Of a DNA stretch of 36,211 bases, positions 7,733 to 16,190 are shown one piece after another (within the stretch, counting starts at the first letter, position 1; each line of letters begins with the position of its first letter). The DNA lies in assembly GCA_016930835.1 (NCBI GenBank), contig JAFGGA010000078.1, positions 1 to 36,211 on the forward strand, given 5' to 3'. The position numbers and the translations under genes were made by a program. Under the pieces are notes generated by a model that was given only the letters and a program-made list of their open reading frames with translations, did no database searches and was not told the origin of the DNA. Source of the DNA: Deltaproteobacteria bacterium (lineage in GTDB: Bacteria > Desulfobacterota > DSM-4660 > Desulfatiglandales > HGW-15).

Positions 7733-9549
7733 TGTTTCAACTCCTCGTTTATTTTAAGGGCTCGCTTTTTATGTTTCAGATGAATTGTCACCTCTCGTCG
7801 ATCGGCATTGATCACCACCGTACCGTCTTCAGATATTGCCCGGGTCAAGGCTCCGGTGTACCAGTAATTGGAGTAGGCGTTCAATCCATTCAGGGGATAA
7901 GGAATCGTGTCGCCAGGGTACGGGTCACTCAGGTCCAGCCAGACTGTACCTAGCTCCTGCCAATCGTTTGCTGTATTTGGATCGTAATACCAGAAACTCA
8001 CGTTGGCCCCGTTTGAAGTCAATCCATCGCTGTAGTATTCAATGAAGATATCGTAATCACCGGGTTGGACATAATCATTGGCAACATAATACTCTACAGA
8101 TTCGCCTGTGTCGTATGAATCACCGGAAAAGTAGCCGTTGGGAGTGGTCTGTCCCATCCATGGGGCATAGATCTCATCAGGCTCCCAGACATACAGATCA
8201 ACATCGGCGTCCGTATCCCAGGCAACCCAAAAGGCAAACCCGCCCTCGTGTAGCTCCTCCTCTGAACCACCCACGATGGTTTCAACAGCTTGCGCCCATA
8301 CGGTCGCTCTGGTCTGATTGCAGGCCAACTTGTTGTAACTCTCAAGTTCATCATATAGTGTATCAGACGACACCTGTCCTTTTGATGGAACAAAAATCGC
8401 CAGGCCATGGGAGTCCTCCACCGCATCGCCGATGTAGCGATTGCTGATCACCATACTGGCCACGGCAGTGTTCGCTGCCAGGGCGGCGGTATGGATGTCG
8501 CCATTGGGCAGGTTGGTGGCCAGGCGGGAGGTGAAGTCATACAAATCCAGATTGGACGGGTACTCATAGTGCTGGGTGTTGGTTTGAGCATTTGTGATAA
8601 CCGCCGAGTTGGCGTTATAGCCGTCAACAATGGCGGCCGCCAAATTCAGCATGGCGGTATGCAGGTTTGAGACCTTTGACATGTCAACCGCTGACTTGGT
8701 CACCTTTTCTTCACGGGTTTCCGGGTCATTGTAATAATCATAATATCTTTCTACGATCGTATCTGCCAGCTCTTGGCCGGTCATGGCGGGGCTGTCCTTG
8801 AGGTCGGACAGAATGGTATCATAGGGATCGCCGTTGCCGGGTTCCACCTCTTCTGAAAAGACCATGTAGTCAGCTAATCCCATGAACTCATAGGCCACTT
8901 CGTACATGGCCATCAGGCAGGCGTCGAAATTTATCAAATCAAGGTGAACGCCGGCATCATGGACGGCCTGGGCCAAATCCGGCAGACTCATGAAGGTATC
9001 GCTGGTGGAATCTTGGACCGCCCCCCTGAGGAGAGCGGATTTCTTCCATCCTGCCCCGTGATCCCAGATCACCAGCGCATAGTGCTTGGCCGGATAGGTG
9101 TCTGTTGCCCATATGATAAAATCCGTCAGCGTGGTTGGATCGCCCATGTCAACATTGCCGATGCTTTGTCCCGCACCCAGATCCACATTATTGGTGTTGT
9201 TGTCGTTCTCGACAAGGAATCGTAGGGTTTGGTCGTTATAGGGTAATCCGAGGTTCCCGAAATCCGTGTAATTCGTGCTGAACTCCGCTTGCAGAACGAT
9301 TTTGACATTATTATTGGATCCGGCTGTTTCCATTTCATTGAGATCGATAAGACCCGATGTGGACAGGTTGTTATCCGCACCCATATAGACCATATAGGTC
9401 CAATCAGCGTCACCCCCATCATTGCTATTCGAACTACCGCCGCTGTTGTTGCCCCCGCCACAGCCGACGGTCAGGATTAGGCAAAAAATGACCGCCGTTA
9501 GACTGTAGCACCATCCCCTCATCCTTGTTTTGTCATATTGGATTTTCAT
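7729..9549 (-). CDS. Clostripain-related (peptidase C11) lipoprotein
   Basis: A 606-residue protein with a lipoprotein signal peptide (L-T-V-G-C, lipid Cys30) followed by a Gly/Ser/Asn-rich tether. Residues about 48-400 form the peptidase C11 domain. The catalytic pair is visible: His164 in I-W-D-H-G-A-G-W and Cys211 in N-F-D-A-C-L-M-A. From about residue 425, W-D-T-D-A-D-V-D-L-Y-V-W-E-P looks like a DUF2135/YfaP-type beta domain. C11 enzymes cut after basic residues. This one is expected at the outer membrane or cell surface; its target is unknown. The start is supported by GGAGGGG 3 nt upstream. The upstream region is one copy of a direct repeat shared with the PPC lipoprotein gene. Confidence 0.88.
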   Translation of the reverse strand: MKIQYDKTRMRGWCYSLTAVIFCLILTVGCGGGNNSGGSSNSNDGGDADWTYMVYMGADNNLSTSGLIDLNEMETAGSNNNVKIVLQAEFSTNYTDFGNLGLPYNDQTLRFLVENDNNTNNVDLGAGQSIGNVDMGDPTTLTDFIIWATDTYPAKHYALVIWDHGAGWKKSALLRGAVQDSTSDTFMSLPDLAQAVHDAGVHLDLINFDACLMAMYEVAYEFMGLADYMVFSEEVEPGNGDPYDTILSDLKDSPAMTGQELADTIVERYYDYYNDPETREEKVTKSAVDMSKVSNLHTAMLNLAAAIVDGYNANSAVITNAQTNTQHYEYPSNLDLYDFTSRLATNLPNGDIHTAALAANTAVASMVISNRYIGDAVEDSHGLAIFVPSKGQVSSDTLYDELESYNKLACNQTRATVWAQAVETIVGGSEEELHEGGFAFWVAWDTDADVDLYVWEPDEIYAPWMGQTTPNGYFSGDSYDTGESVEYYVANDYVQPGDYDIFIEYYSDGLTSNGANVSFWYYDPNTANDWQELGTVWLDLSDPYPGDTIPYPLNGLNAYSNYWYTGALTRAISEDGTVVINADRREVTIHLKHKKRALKINEELKQ

Positions 9550-9654
9550 CTACCCCTCCTAATCTTTGATCCCGGACGTGAATGCCCTCTACAGGCCCAA
9601 AAACCAAAATCAAGCTGTCCCTTTTCCAAACCATTCTTTGTTTGATTTGATTCT

Positions 9655-9922
9655 CCTAAAAATCCACTTTTTCACAGTGGGAGTATAGGAAGATAAACCT
9701 CGTGTGTCAAGGGACGTGTGGGCGCATGATACTGTGCAAAGAAACGAACTGAAGAATCGAAGGGATCTCAGGGGAAAAAGACCCGCTTCAAAAAATGGTA
9801 TGGGATATTCATTTTGATAAAAGGGAAAAATTCAGGCAAATTTGGCTAGACTTCTCCCTTTTAAGAAACACAGATAAACGAATCATTTTTTTGATTCTTA
9901 CTCTTTTACCATCGTTATATGT
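9655..9922. repeat. Direct repeat, copy 1 (uninterrupted)
   Basis: About 265 bp strongly similar to 11858-12260, including AGGAAGATAAACCTCGTGTG, CTCAGGGGAAAAAGACCCGC and AAAAGGGAAAAATTCAG. It fills most of the gap between the two lipoprotein genes, and both copies lie upstream of a minus-strand lipoprotein gene. No ORF in it is convincing. It may hold a duplicated promoter region or be a trace of tandem duplication. Confidence 0.85.
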
Positions 9923-10006
9923 TCTCAGAGTAAGAGATTATACCGCTGAAAGTGCCTTCTGTAGAATTTTCGTTGTGGTGATTAAGCACCCCGATACCCG
10001 GCCGAT

Positions 10007-11626
10007 CTATTCAACAGTCAGATAATATAGAGCCCCCCATGAATTAGCCAGGTCCAGCCCTATTTTATAAGTTCCAGCAGCAAGTTCCATCGAGATCTCC
10101 TCAGGTATTCCGGGGCCATTGCTGCTGGATGCGATGAGTATTGAACCGGTTTGGTCGAATAGGTACAAGTCCATATCGGAATCATAATCTTCGGACTTGC
10201 ATTCGAAATCCAGATATATGGTCACATTCCTCGTATCGTCGAGGGTGAAGGAATACCAATCTTCCAGGGTCCTCTCACTCTCCCAATCATTTATCTCCAA
10301 GGTATAGGAAGTGGAGCCGTCGGGAGTGTCCCAAGCATCCACTGCAATGAAATAGCTGCCTGCCGCGAGTGAGTTGATATAAATCCCCTCCTCAAAGGAT
10401 GATTCGTTCGGATTGTCCTTCACACTGTAATGAGACGGGGTATCAGATGATTCGGAAAACAGATATAGGTCCAGATCGGGAGGGTTGGTGCTGTCGCTGA
10501 AGGACAGTTCAATGTGCATATAACCCGATTTATTCAAAGTAAAACTGTACCAGTCCTCTGCATTGATGGTATTCCATTGATTAACATTCCAGAATTGGAA
10601 TGATGAGGATGAATCTCCATCGTCCACTGAACCGTTTAAAAATGCGGGGACGTTCAATGCTTGAGGCGCGGATCGGGAGTCATTGGGCTCTTCCTCTTGA
10701 GGTTCTTCTAAATATATGGACGTCGAATCATCATCATATACCACTTCTCCGCGGATTTCCAGGGAAAAGCCTATCGCCTGAGCTGTGTCCGGGGAGTCAT
10801 TGGGCTCTGTTTCGAAATCATAATCCACCGTATCACCGCGAAGTGAGGATTTCAGCAACCCAACATTCTCGGCTGTACTACTGCTCCAGGGGTATTGGCC
10901 GGTCATGTCGCTGATAGCCGAGTAGCTATAGTATCCAAGGGGGCCGATGCCTTCTCTGTAATATTCCCGTTCCTCTACGGTTTCGTTGTAATCCCCCCCG
11001 CAGATTGTGCCGATTCCGGGGAAATACTGGCATTGGTCCTGGTCAAAGGATTGCTGGATTACGATTGCAGGACCGCTGATGTAATCATTATCGATCGTTC
11101 CGTTGCTCCCGACATATAGGGTGTTAGAGGAAAAAGTGGTGAAAAAGCCGCTCCCGGGCCATATTCCTGTTTGGGCATCGAAGAGGGTGACCAGCATCAC
11201 ACCGTCTTCCGAGCCAAGGATTTGATCCTGGGAAATGGCCAGATATTTCCAGCGAGGCTTATAATCATCACCGCTGCCTGTCGCGATCAACTCGAAGGCT
11301 GCAACTCCATTGATCTCTTTTTGTTCACCCAAGGTCAAACGGAATGCCCCGGAACGCTCACTATGAGATCCCCCGGAAAAGGAATCCCAAAAATTCTTTT
11401 CATAATCCCAGCCATATTCCCAGAAATCACCTTTCTGTAAGGCTAAATCGAATCCGGGAAATGTCGTCGTGGTGGAGGTATCATCAGACGAGGGATTTTG
11501 ATCCTCGCCATCTTCTGTTACTAGGCCATCTCCACTGTCGCTTCCACCCCCTCCACAATTGCAAAAGACCAGTAAAAAGCCGAGCAAAAAAAGCAAAATG
11601 AATATGTAATGGAATTTTTTCATCAT
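10007..11626 (-). CDS. Secreted lipoprotein with two PPC-type domains
   Basis: A 539-residue protein. The start is the Met-Met-Lys-Lys at 11626 because GGAGG sits 5 nt before it; an in-frame TTG 12 nt earlier lies on the ribosome site itself. A hydrophobic N-terminus ends in F-C-N-C-G-G-G-G, a probable lipid attachment site. Residues about 45-265 are a region of unknown fold, F-W-E-Y-G-W onward. Two pre-peptidase C-terminal (PPC) beta-sandwiches follow, each with D-W-Y-S-F-T-L and D-L-D-L-Y-L-F or D-M-D-L-Y-L-F signatures, at about 310-440 and 450-539. PPC domains usually accompany secreted enzymes and bind surfaces or calcium. No peptidase motif is visible here. Flanking direct repeats suggest the gene arrived or duplicated as a unit. 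Confidence 0.8.
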   Translation of the reverse strand: MMKKFHYIFILLFLLGFLLVFCNCGGGGSDSGDGLVTEDGEDQNPSSDDTSTTTTFPGFDLALQKGDFWEYGWDYEKNFWDSFSGGSHSERSGAFRLTLGEQKEINGVAAFELIATGSGDDYKPRWKYLAISQDQILGSEDGVMLVTLFDAQTGIWPGSGFFTTFSSNTLYVGSNGTIDNDYISGPAIVIQQSFDQDQCQYFPGIGTICGGDYNETVEEREYYREGIGPLGYYSYSAISDMTGQYPWSSSTAENVGLLKSSLRGDTVDYDFETEPNDSPDTAQAIGFSLEIRGEVVYDDDSTSIYLEEPQEEEPNDSRSAPQALNVPAFLNGSVDDGDSSSSFQFWNVNQWNTINAEDWYSFTLNKSGYMHIELSFSDSTNPPDLDLYLFSESSDTPSHYSVKDNPNESSFEEGIYINSLAAGSYFIAVDAWDTPDGSTSYTLEINDWESERTLEDWYSFTLDDTRNVTIYLDFECKSEDYDSDMDLYLFDQTGSILIASSSNGPGIPEEISMELAAGTYKIGLDLANSWGALYYLTVE

Positions 11627-11857
11627 AACAACCTCCAATAAATTTTCATGTTTAAAGCTGACGGTTACTTGTATAAAAAGCGTAGTTTCAGCCGCAGAGA
11701 GAATGTGTATGCGGGGATCTGAATGAAATTTTATTTGACCTTTAGGAAGAAATGATAGGATTTACTAGTTACGCAGAATGATACATAGTTCATCTATCGT
11801 GTTATGTCAAGATCAAAAATATATGATATGGAAAAGCCTTCCTTGTGATATTTGTTT

Positions 11858-12260
11858 GCTAAAAACCCACTTTTTCATAGTGGTAATGTTAGGAAGATAA
11901 ACCTCGTGTGTCAAGGGAACCGTGGCGCATGGTAATGTATGAAGAAGCGAACTGAAGAATCTATAGGGATCTCAGGGGAAAAAGACCCGCTTCAAGAAAT
12001 GATATGGATATTCATTTTGATAAAAGGGAAAAATTCAGACAAATTTGGCTAGACTTCTCCGATAAAGAAACGCAGATAGACGAATCATTTTTGATGGTCT
12101 CGTAAAAAGTCGAAAAACACTTATTTTTGTCATTCCGGTGAAGACCGGAATCCAGTCTTCTCAAATAGTTACAGGGACTCTGGACCCCGGCTTTCGCCGG
12201 GGTGACGACTTTTTACGAGATTGTCATTTTTTGATTCCTACTTTTTTGCCATCATTATGT
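11858..12260. repeat. Direct repeat, copy 2 (interrupted by a MITE)
   Basis: The second copy of the repeat at 9655-9922. It is collinear to about 12094, then interrupted by the element at 12095-12223, then resumes (TTTTTTGATTC) to about 12260. The copies are 2.2 kb apart in the same orientation and flank the PPC lipoprotein gene, so homologous recombination between them could delete it. Confidence 0.85.
12095..12223. mobile_element. MITE-like element with 15-bp perfect terminal inverted repeats
   Basis: TCTCGTAAAAAGTCG (12098-12112) is perfectly complementary to 12206-12220, and the match extends imperfectly to 12095 and 12223. Internal palindromes include CCGGT...ACCGG and CCCCGGC...GCCGGGG. 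The element is flanked by TCATTTTTGA (12085-12094) and TCATTTTTTGA (12224-12234), a likely target duplication. The unoccupied paralogous site at about 9880-9900 has one copy of that sequence. It is about 129 bp with no coding capacity and would need a transposase in trans. Confidence 0.85.
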
Positions 12261-12365
12261 ATCTAACGTTCAATGTTTGAAGTTTAAGGTTTATGGCTGA
12301 TGAAATAATAGGCCTTTTTCTTTGCGCCATGCGTGTTTCGTCGGGGGTCGAAAATCTCAAGTCCA

Positions 12366-13178
12366 TTAAAGCCGCAGGTATGATCTTACCAAATGCCGCC
12401 GGGAAAAATGACCGAGGGTGATCCATTCTATCGGCATGGGGGCGCCGAATAGTTTCTTTGCGATGTCCTTTTCTTTCCAGCCTTTCTGGTGAAGCACCAA
12501 GGCCTGTTCACCCATGCTTTCCAAATAGATGATCTTGTCTTGCATGTCTTCTTTGGGTTTATCGGGTATGCGGGCACTGGCCGGAAAGAGGCTATTGAAA
12601 GGTAGTGTGACGATTTTTTTTAGTGAAGCGATAATCTGCCAGATTTCATAATCTTTTCGTAATGCCCGATCCTTGCCACCGACATACAGATCCCCCGTAA
12701 AAAGCCAGCCTTGGGATGATTCATAAAGACAGATGTGATCAGGGCTGTGACCAGGCGTGTAAATGGCTTGGAACCGATAGTGCGCTGTTCTAATGACATC
12801 ACCGTCTTGTATGGGTTTCGTTTGTGACGCGTCCGGCCATCCCCACATGATTTTCCTGTAGGGCTGTAATGGTTGGGTATTTCGTGGATCGGCCAGAATG
12901 GGAATGGCCAACGGGTGTGTTCGTATCTCCAACCCATGAATATTTTTTTGCAACAAATGGTTTGCCCCGACATGATCCTCGTGGCTGTGGGTATTGACAA
13001 TACAGGAAAGAGGTTTGCCATTGAGTGCATTGACAAATTCATGGGCCGTGTGGGCGCATCCCGAATCGATCAAGAGTCCATCGACATAATAGGCTGCCGT
13101 CCAATATCGGCCGCGTCCGGCAACGGTTCGGGCCAGATCGAATCGGGTGACGGGGTTGTAGTGTGTGATTTTCAGCAT
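12366..13178 (-). CDS. MBL-fold metallo-hydrolase
   Basis: A 270-residue cytoplasmic protein of the metallo-beta-lactamase superfamily. The metal-binding motif H-S-H-E-D-H is at residues 64-69 and is preceded by a strand ending L-I-D-S-G. A second His is in T-P-G-H-S-P-D-H-I, a metal-ligand Asp in F-T-G-D-L-Y-V-G, and a final His in T-L-G-H-F-S near the C-terminus. This is the glyoxalase-II-like subgroup that hydrolyses thioesters or related bonds, but the substrate cannot be assigned. A degraded partial copy lies at 6885-7256. The neighbouring direct repeats and MITE suggest duplication in this region. Confidence 0.88.
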   Translation of the reverse strand: MLKITHYNPVTRFDLARTVAGRGRYWTAAYYVDGLLIDSGCAHTAHEFVNALNGKPLSCIVNTHSHEDHVGANHLLQKNIHGLEIRTHPLAIPILADPRNTQPLQPYRKIMWGWPDASQTKPIQDGDVIRTAHYRFQAIYTPGHSPDHICLYESSQGWLFTGDLYVGGKDRALRKDYEIWQIIASLKKIVTLPFNSLFPASARIPDKPKEDMQDKIIYLESMGEQALVLHQKGWKEKDIAKKLFGAPMPIEWITLGHFSRRHLVRSYLRL

Positions 13179-13307
13179 AAAGTTTCACCACTGAAACACG
13201 AGAAGCATGGAATTTCATATTATTTCTTGTGGGACTATGCGTTGTCAAGCTCTTCGGATATCTTCTTTTCCACATCCATCTCAGTATCAGGGACACTTGT
13301 TGCCCAG

Positions 13308-13475
13308 AAGATCCATCCTTATACTGAATTGGTACGGTATATTCACTTAAATCCATTAAGGACAAAGGTGGGTGAAAACTATTCAAGCCCGGGTAGAGAT
13401 AAATATTACGGACATGGCGTGATTCTCTGGAACAAAAGAAATGATTGGCAGCGGAATATCCTAAGGGGAACTTGA
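13308..13475 (+). pseudogene. Remnant of a REP-associated (Y1/IS200-like) transposase
   Basis: About 50 residues with E-L-V-R-Y-I-H-L-N-P-L-R-T-K-V, the characteristic motif of REP-associated tyrosine transposases, followed by unrelated C-terminal sequence. The N-terminal catalytic HUH part is missing and no start with a ribosome site is visible. It is a dead fragment, but it shows that this transposase class has been in the genome; such enzymes can mobilise small palindromic elements. Confidence 0.6.
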
Positions 13476-13498
13476 TGAGGCAATAAGGCCGCTTGAAA

Positions 13499-14062
13499 CT
13501 AACCGATCAAAGCGGACTCAATATGACGATTACTGATGCAGATGAATTTGAAGGGCAAGGTAATGGACTTCTTAAACCATTTCCCTTCTCTTTTTGAAAT
13601 TTCAATCATACTCACATTGGTCAGGGGAAGGAATCGATCGTTGGATTTTTTTTTAAAGAGACCATAAAAATCACCGGATATATCATAGAAAGAGTTGCCA
13701 ACCAAGACGCTTATGATATTGACCCTTTGGAGCTTCTCTTGGCTGATCTGCATCATGGTGGAGGCCCGTTTTTTCTCTTTTTCATCACTGATACTCTGAA
13801 GATCATCATAAAAATAAAATATTTCATCAAGACGGATTTGAATCTTATCATATTTTCTGAAAACAGATGCTTCATCAAACATCAATTTGGCATCATACAT
13901 CAGGACGGCGTTATCGAAACATTTCTCATTCGGGTTTTTCCAATAGATATTGGCGCTATTAAACAGATCCGTTGTCCTGAGTGTCGGGTTTGGGATATCC
14001 ACCATACCGGAATATTTTTTACCCAGGGATGTAATAATGGCCACTTGTCGTTGTTCGATCAT
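13499..14062 (-). CDS. Conserved hypothetical protein (possible DUF6812-like)
   Basis: A 187-residue soluble protein without signal peptide or membrane segment. It seems to contain two similar beta-rich halves: V-A-I-I-T-S-L-G-K-K-Y-S-G-M-V-D-I-P with a later I-Q-I-R-L-D-E-I, and V-N-I-I-S-V-L-V-G-N-S-F-Y-D-I-S-G with L-P-L-T-N-V-S-M-I-E-I. This recalls small two-repeat proteins such as DUF6812, but I hold that only tentatively. CGGAG precedes the ATG. It is the last gene of the minus-strand series and follows an MFS gene by 65 nt. No function can be stated. Confidence 0.65.
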   Translation of the reverse strand: MIEQRQVAIITSLGKKYSGMVDIPNPTLRTTDLFNSANIYWKNPNEKCFDNAVLMYDAKLMFDEASVFRKYDKIQIRLDEIFYFYDDLQSISDEKEKKRASTMMQISQEKLQRVNIISVLVGNSFYDISGDFYGLFKKKSNDRFLPLTNVSMIEISKREGKWFKKSITLPFKFICISNRHIESALIG

Positions 14063-14127
14063 ATTCGATTCTCCGTTAAATGAATGCTCTTATTGTACAA
14101 GTTATTAGGCGGCCAATCAAGCACATT

Positions 14128-15321
14128 CTAGGCCTCTTCCTTGACATCAATAAATGATATCAAAGCCAGGCCCGATAAAGAAGCCCACAGGACGAATGGC
14201 AGCCCAAGATGAATATGGGCTAGGCTGTTGCCTAGAGGCGGGAAAAGAGCGTATCCGAGCATTAAAAGGATATTGGTCAGCCCCGTGGCCGTCCCAGCAT
14301 AAGTAAGACCGATACCTTTGGTTTCAACCACCAAGGCCCGAAGGAGGGCCATTAATCCGCCCCTGGCCAAACCATGGCAGATAATGACAAGCCATAGGGC
14401 CAGGCCGTTAAAAAGAGGGACAAGACCCAGGGTCACGCATGATAAGGTCAAAGAGGGAACGAGGATTTTTTTTCGTGAACCCAATCGATCCGACAAAAGG
14501 GCCATGGGGATACTGGCCAGTGTGATAAGGCCTAGAAATAGCGTCAGGGCACCGTCCGCCTGAATAGGGGGCCATCCCAGTTCCCTCAGATATACGGGTA
14601 GATACCCGATAAAGCCCCCATAGGCCCCCATATGACCGAATAGGATAAATCCCAGCAACCAAATTTGCCTAATCTTGACGACTCGTAAAAACGCATCCTT
14701 GAATGGGACGGTCTTTACGGTTCGATCCGCACCCGACGACGTTGAATCTTGGATAAACAGGTACCACATGACACCGACGATGATGGGGAGCGCACCGTAT
14801 AAAAACAGGACATTCCGCCATCCACCCAGGACCGGGGACAGGAAGGTAGCGCTCATGGAGGCCGAGATCATGGCCCCAATGGTTATTCCCATGATCGATA
14901 TGCTGTTGGCCAGACCCAGGCTCCGTTTATCAAAATATATCGCAATGACCTTCGGTATTAGGGTTGTGGTCATGGGCGCAAACAGGCCGAAAAGAAACAT
15001 GGCCAAAGACATGGTCAAGAAACCCGTGGATAATCCCCGCGCGGCGCCGAAAAAGCCAATGGATAGGCAAACCAGAGTAAGAACACGCCGAACCGAATAT
15101 CGATCGATCAGTAGACCGGTGGGTAAGGCCACAAGGGCACCCGCAAAGGAATCCATACCCCATATGGTACCGATCTGAAATATACTGAAGCCCAGTTCAT
15201 CCAATATTTCTTTAAAAAGGACGGGTATACAGGGCCTGCCTATGCCGATGGTAAAAAAATAAGTGGCCGTTCCCAAGGCCAGAATAAACCATTTATAATG
15301 GGTATGATCGGTTTTGATCAT
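14128..15321 (-). CDS. MFS transporter
   Basis: A 397-residue protein with about 12 membrane segments and the MFS loop 2-3 signature G-L-L-I-D-R-Y-S-V-R-R-V-L; a related L-L-S-D-R-L-G-S-R-K-K is present in the second half. It resembles the nitrate/cyanate or organic-anion MFS groups, but the substrate cannot be read from sequence. GGGGA precedes the ATG. It lies 100 nt downstream of the flavodoxin gene. It is one of three MFS genes around the B12 mutase set, and they share little sequence. Confidence 0.88.
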   Translation of the reverse strand: MIKTDHTHYKWFILALGTATYFFTIGIGRPCIPVLFKEILDELGFSIFQIGTIWGMDSFAGALVALPTGLLIDRYSVRRVLTLVCLSIGFFGAARGLSTGFLTMSLAMFLFGLFAPMTTTLIPKVIAIYFDKRSLGLANSISIMGITIGAMISASMSATFLSPVLGGWRNVLFLYGALPIIVGVMWYLFIQDSTSSGADRTVKTVPFKDAFLRVVKIRQIWLLGFILFGHMGAYGGFIGYLPVYLRELGWPPIQADGALTLFLGLITLASIPMALLSDRLGSRKKILVPSLTLSCVTLGLVPLFNGLALWLVIICHGLARGGLMALLRALVVETKGIGLTYAGTATGLTNILLMLGYALFPPLGNSLAHIHLGLPFVLWASLSGLALISFIDVKEEA

Positions 15322-15342
15322 GAGATGTCCCCGAATTATCCA

Positions 15343-15420
15343 AGCTGTCAGCGATCAGCAGTCGGCATTCATCCTGCTTTTTAATGCATTTGCGAAATGC
15401 TGAAAGCCTAAAGCTGATTA
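15343..15420. repeat. Degenerate CAGCGATCAGC-type repeat
   Basis: AGCTGTCAGCGATCAGCAGT and a later inverted GCTGAAAGCCTAAAGCTGAT form a loose palindrome. Similar short runs occur at 17707, 18087, 23324, 23693 and 34460, all in gene gaps. Confidence 0.6.
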
Positions 15421-15421
15421 T

Positions 15422-15871
15422 TCATCTGACTTTTTCAGCCAGCGTTTTACCTAGGTTTCGACATGCGTGGAGGATTTCCTCAGTGGTTGGACGGAAGCTG
15501 TCAACGGTTTCTCCTACCAATTCAAAATAACGCCTGGCAAAGGTTTCAAATGGTTCTCGGCCGCGTCCGCCTTTCCCGTGTGTGAAGAAGAGAGCTGCGG
15601 GTTTGCCTTTCACCTGCTCACCGGCCCGGTCCCAGAGCCAGATATCATCAAAAAAGGTCTTGATGGTACCAGCCACGTAAGAATAATAATCGGGAGTACC
15701 GATAGCCACCCCATCGGCATCCATAAATTCCTGGAACGTGATGCGGTGCTCATTGGTGTTGAACATCTCGATTTGTGCCCCACCATCCTTAGCCCCTTCC
15801 ATAAAGGCTTCCGCGAGAATCTTGGTATCTCCATACTGCTGACTGTGATAAACGATCAATATTTTTCCCAT
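15422..15871 (-). CDS. Flavodoxin / WrbA-like FMN-binding protein
   Basis: A 149-residue single-domain protein of the flavodoxin fold. The N-terminal I-L-I-V-Y-H-S-Q-Q-Y-G-D-T-K is the FMN phosphate-binding loop, and G-T-P-D-Y-Y-S-Y-V-A-G-T-I-K-T-F-F-D matches the second loop of the NAD(P)H:quinone oxidoreductase/flavodoxin family. It is probably a cytoplasmic one- or two-electron carrier, partner unknown. AAAGGAG gives a clear start. It sits between two MFS transporter genes. Confidence 0.85.
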   Translation of the reverse strand: MGKILIVYHSQQYGDTKILAEAFMEGAKDGGAQIEMFNTNEHRITFQEFMDADGVAIGTPDYYSYVAGTIKTFFDDIWLWDRAGEQVKGKPAALFFTHGKGGRGREPFETFARRYFELVGETVDSFRPTTEEILHACRNLGKTLAEKVR

Positions 15872-16190
15872 ATGTGTCTCCTTTTGATTTTTGATAGCAT
15901 AAACGATGCATCACCTCAAACCAACCAGAGGTGGTGTAAACAATATCTGCAGTCTGTACGAAGCGATACTGGATGCTAGATGCTGGATAAAGCAAAAGAA
16001 GCGGCTTGTTATCCAGTATCCAGAAAGGCCGCCGGGCGTAAAAAGCCCCGGATTGAACGAAAATGGAATTTTTTTCCGGGTAGTATCATCCAAGGATCCA
16101 GAAACCAGTAACAAGCATCTGTCCAGTATTCACGATTGACTCGAATATAAAAACCCATTTCAAAGTAAAGATTTTGGTCCACGAAGACGT
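15872..16190. other. Intergenic region with ATCCAG repeats and hairpin
   Basis: No gene is visible. CTGGATAA (15983-15990) is complementary to TTATCCAG (16009-16016), within a run of ATCCAG/CTGGAT words (GATACTGGATGCTAGATGC and TTATCCAGTATCCAG). Further copies occur near 16094 and 16122. It is a repetitive palindromic spacer of the same general kind as the other gaps. Confidence 0.5.

Noticed and set aside
9795-10025. Plus-strand ORF in the direct repeat
   Set aside because: It lies mostly in the repeated sequence, is not conserved in the second copy, and has no recognisable homology.
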